A stretch of 7,468 nt of DNA from Alphaproteobacteria bacterium (lineage in GTDB: Bacteria > Pseudomonadota > Alphaproteobacteria > Rhizobiales > Beijerinckiaceae): positions 1 to 7,468 of the forward strand of contig RFXE01000082.1 in the NCBI GenBank assembly GCA_009921785.1, in the 5' to 3' direction. Position 1 is the first letter of the stretch. Every line of letters begins with the position of its first letter. Under the pieces are notes generated by a model. The model did not search any database. It was given only the letters and a program-made list of their open reading frames with translations, and was not told the DNA's origin. The position numbers and the translations under genes were made by a program. Of this stretch, positions 5,312 to 7,468 are shown in pieces.

Positions 5312-6553
5312 ATGTCCGGACCCAGTTCTGTGGCACAATCATCCACTTCTGCGCTACTGCCGACTTTTGCGCGTCTCGATATTGCTTTTGATCGTGGCGA
5401 GGGCGTTTGGCTGTTTGATCAGAAGGGTGACCGCTATCTCGATTTCGGATCCGGGATTGCTGTCAATGCCTTAGGCCACGCACATCCGCATCTTGTTGCG
5501 GCGTTGCAAGCACAAGCAGCAAAACTATGGCATGTTTCAAATCTCTATCAGATTCCGGAAGGTGAGCGGCTCGCGCATCGCCTTGTCGAGAACAGCTTTG
5601 CCGATACGGTATTCTTTACTAATTCCGGTGCTGAAGCTCTTGAATGCGCCATCAAAATGGCGCGCAAATATCACTCAGCCAATGGGCATCCTGAAAAATT
5701 TCGCATCATCACTTTTGAAGGCGCCTTTCATGGCCGCACGCTTGCGACACTCGCCGCGGGTGGCCAGAAGAAATATCTCGATGGTTTCGGTCCGAAAGTA
5801 GAGGGCTTTGATCAAGTCGCTTTCGCTGACCATAAAGCCATTGAAAATGCGATTACGCCTGAAACCGCAGCCATTCTGATTGAACCGATTCAAGGCGAAG
5901 GTGGTGTTCGGGTTGTGCCTTCGCAATGCCTCAAGGGCTTGCGCGAATTATGCGACCGTCACGGCCTCTTGTTGATCTTTGACGAAGTGCAATGTGGCGT
6001 GGGCCGCACGGGTCATCTCTTCGCGCATCAACAGTCGGGTATTGCGCCGGATATCATGGCGCTTGCAAAGGGTTTGGGCGGCGGTTTCCCTGTTGGCGCA
6101 TGCCTTGCGACGCTTGAAGCCGGCAAGGGCATGACAGCGGGTTCGCATGGCACAACTTTCGGCGGCAATCCGCTTGCAATGGCGGTCGGCAATGCCGTGC
6201 TTGATGTCGTGCTTGCGCCCGGCTTTCTCGATCATGTGCGCAAAATGGGTTTGTTGTTCAAACAAAAACTCGCCGCACTGAAGGATCGCCATCCGCGCGT
6301 GATTGCAGAGCTACGCGGTGAAGGGTTGCTCGTTGGCTTGAAAGCCGCGCAACCGAATACCGACGTTACCAAGGCGCTTTTCCAAGAGCATATGTTGACG
6401 GTGGGCGCAGGCGATAATGTCGTTCGCCTTTTACCGCCTTTGATCATCGATGAGACAATTATCGATGAAGCCATTCAACGTCTCGATGCGGCCTGTTCTC
6501 GCATCGAAGCTGATTTGGGTCTCTCCGCGACAGGGAGCGCGGCCGCATCATGA
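5312..6553 (+). CDS. argD: Acetylornithine aminotransferase ArgD
   Basis: PLP-dependent class III aminotransferase that converts N-acetylglutamate semialdehyde and glutamate to N-acetylornithine in arginine biosynthesis. In many bacteria it also serves lysine synthesis as succinyldiaminopimelate aminotransferase. Numbering from the ATG at 5312 (413 residues), visible elements are YLDFGSGIAVNALGH (42-56), the phosphate-binding SGAEA (105-109), the FHGRT block (139-143), EPIQGEGG (191-198), cofactor-contacting Asp224 in FDEVQCGVGRTG, the Schiff-base Lys253 in ALAKGLGGGFP, and TTFGGNP (281-287). Length and motifs are normal for ArgD. Other class III aminotransferases (ornithine, GABA) are close relatives, but the adjoining argF settles the assignment. 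The stop overlaps the argF start as ATGA. Confidence 0.94.
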   Translation: MSGPSSVAQSSTSALLPTFARLDIAFDRGEGVWLFDQKGDRYLDFGSGIAVNALGHAHPHLVAALQAQAAKLWHVSNLYQIPEGERLAHRLVENSFADTVFFTNSGAEALECAIKMARKYHSANGHPEKFRIITFEGAFHGRTLATLAAGGQKKYLDGFGPKVEGFDQVAFADHKAIENAITPETAAILIEPIQGEGGVRVVPSQCLKGLRELCDRHGLLLIFDEVQCGVGRTGHLFAHQQSGIAPDIMALAKGLGGGFPVGACLATLEAGKGMTAGSHGTTFGGNPLAMAVGNAVLDVVLAPGFLDHVRKMGLLFKQKLAALKDRHPRVIAELRGEGLLVGLKAAQPNTDVTKALFQEHMLTVGAGDNVVRLLPPLIIDETIIDEAIQRLDAACSRIEADLGLSATGSAAAS

Positions 6554-7467
6554 CTGTAAGACATTTTCTCGATCTGAGTGATTTTTCATCTGACGCCTTG
6601 CGGGGTTTGATCGATCAAGCGCATGCCATCAAGACCGTGCGCAACAAAGATAAAGTCAACGCGCCAAAGCCGCTCAAAGGCAAAGTGCTGGCAATGATTT
6701 TCGATCGCCCTTCAACTCGTACACGTGTGTCATTTGATGTGGGTATGCGTGAGCTTGGCGGCGAAACGCTCATGTTGACCGGTGCAGAAATGCAGCTTGG
6801 TCGTGGTGAAACGATTGCTGATACCGCACGCGTTCTTTCACGTTATGTTGATGCCATCATGGTGCGCATGCTCGATCACGCCAAAGTGCGGGAACTTGCT
6901 GAATATGCAACCGTACCCGTGATCAATGGGCTAACAAAATTATCACATCCCTGCCAGGTGATGGCTGATATTCTGACCTATGAAGAGCATCGTGGCTCCA
7001 TCAAGGGAAAGAAAGTGGCATGGATGGGGGACGCGAATAATGTTCTCGCCTCATGGGTTCATGCTGCCGCGCGTTTTGATTTCCAGCTTGTGATTGCCGC
7101 GCCTGAAGATTTGTCGCCTTCAGCGGAATTAATTGCCTGGGCGCGGAATGAAGGTGCGCGTGTAACGGTTACGCGCAGCCCGCAAGACGCTGCTGAAGAT
7201 GCCGATTGTATCGTAACCGATTGCTGGGTTTCGATGGGCGATGAAGATGCCGGCCGTCGCCACAATTTACTCGCACCCTATCAAGTCAATTCAGCTTTGA
7301 TGGCGCGTGCATCTTCGAAAGCACTTTTCATGCATTGCCTTCCCGCGCATCGCGGCGAAGAAGTGACCGATGATGTGATGGATGGTCCGCAGAGCGTTGT
7401 GTTCGACGAGGCGGAGAACCGCCTTCATGCGCAGAAGTCTGTGCTCGCTTGGTGTCTTGGGGCCTGA
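6550..7467 (+). CDS. argF: Ornithine carbamoyltransferase, anabolic (ArgF)
   Basis: Cytoplasmic enzyme that joins carbamoyl phosphate and ornithine to give citrulline in arginine biosynthesis. The family motifs are intact over 305 residues: carbamoyl-phosphate loop STRTR (55-59), HPCQ (133-136), the ornithine-binding DCWVSMG (224-230), catalytic Cys263 in MHCLPAHRGEEV, and the C-terminal NRLHAQKSV (290-298). The STRTR and SMG motifs mark it as an ornithine rather than an aspartate carbamoyltransferase. The gene is complete: TGA at 7465-7467 ends one base before the window edge. Its ATG overlaps the argD stop by 4 bases, and GGGAG at 6533-6537 gives a rather distant (12-base) binding site, so coupling to argD translation is likely. 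In many relatives hslO (Hsp33) follows; this cannot be checked here. Confidence 0.96.
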   Translation: MTVRHFLDLSDFSSDALRGLIDQAHAIKTVRNKDKVNAPKPLKGKVLAMIFDRPSTRTRVSFDVGMRELGGETLMLTGAEMQLGRGETIADTARVLSRYVDAIMVRMLDHAKVRELAEYATVPVINGLTKLSHPCQVMADILTYEEHRGSIKGKKVAWMGDANNVLASWVHAAARFDFQLVIAAPEDLSPSAELIAWARNEGARVTVTRSPQDAAEDADCIVTDCWVSMGDEDAGRRHNLLAPYQVNSALMARASSKALFMHCLPAHRGEEVTDDVMDGPQSVVFDEAENRLHAQKSVLAWCLGA

Positions 7468-7468
7468 T

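Noticed and set aside
5251..5391. ATG-initiated 46-codon reading frame in the argD leader (begins MSRPSGRPF, two early Arg codons), a possible leaderless leader peptide
   Set aside because: It runs 80 bases into argD in another frame, has no binding site and only scattered Arg codons, unlike a typical attenuation peptide. Only its first codons overlap the hairpin, so it is kept as a curiosity.
5241..5474. 77-codon plus-strand reading frame over the argD leader and start
   Set aside because: It begins at the -10 element, upstream of the predicted transcript start, and overlaps the conserved ArgD frame. It has no recognisable features.

Overview
The window comes from an alphaproteobacterium, most likely a member of the Rhizobiales/Hyphomicrobiales. 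The strongest clue is gcrA, a cell-cycle regulator essentially confined to Alphaproteobacteria. The gene order pst-phoU-phoB / gcrA / argD-argF also fits: from memory, Sinorhizobium meliloti has a similar order. Codon use looks uniform throughout. I see no mobile elements, CRISPR arrays, tRNA or rRNA genes, or signs of recent gene transfer.

Region 1 (1-4384, plus strand) is the phosphate uptake and signalling cluster. It holds the last codons of a probable pstS, a 185-base spacer with two strong inverted repeats, then pstC, pstA, pstB, phoU and phoB, closed by a GC-rich hairpin terminator. The gaps after pstC are short (1, 42, 28 and 29 bases), so pstC to phoB looks like one transcription unit. 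PstC and PstA form the membrane channel, PstB is the ATPase, PhoU is the negative signal coupler and PhoB is the response regulator. The partner sensor kinase PhoR is not in the window; in relatives it usually lies upstream of pstS.

Region 2 (4384-4941, minus strand) is gcrA, convergent with phoB and sharing its terminator zone. Its upstream region carries five GANTC (CcrM methylation) sites within 46 bp and a near-consensus DnaA box. GcrA acts through methylated GANTC sites in Caulobacter, so this is a plausible cell-cycle control region.

Region 3 (5210-7468, plus strand) is the arginine operon argD-argF, with a 4-base ATGA overlap. It is driven by a recognisable sigma-70-type promoter. A GC-rich hairpin plus T-tract sits directly between that promoter and the argD start, which suggests transcription attenuation or a very short transcript.

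The coding genes are conserved housekeeping genes. I found no new protein system. The observations most worth a second look are in the non-coding DNA: the GANTC cluster at gcrA, the argD leader terminator, and the hairpins between pstS and pstC.
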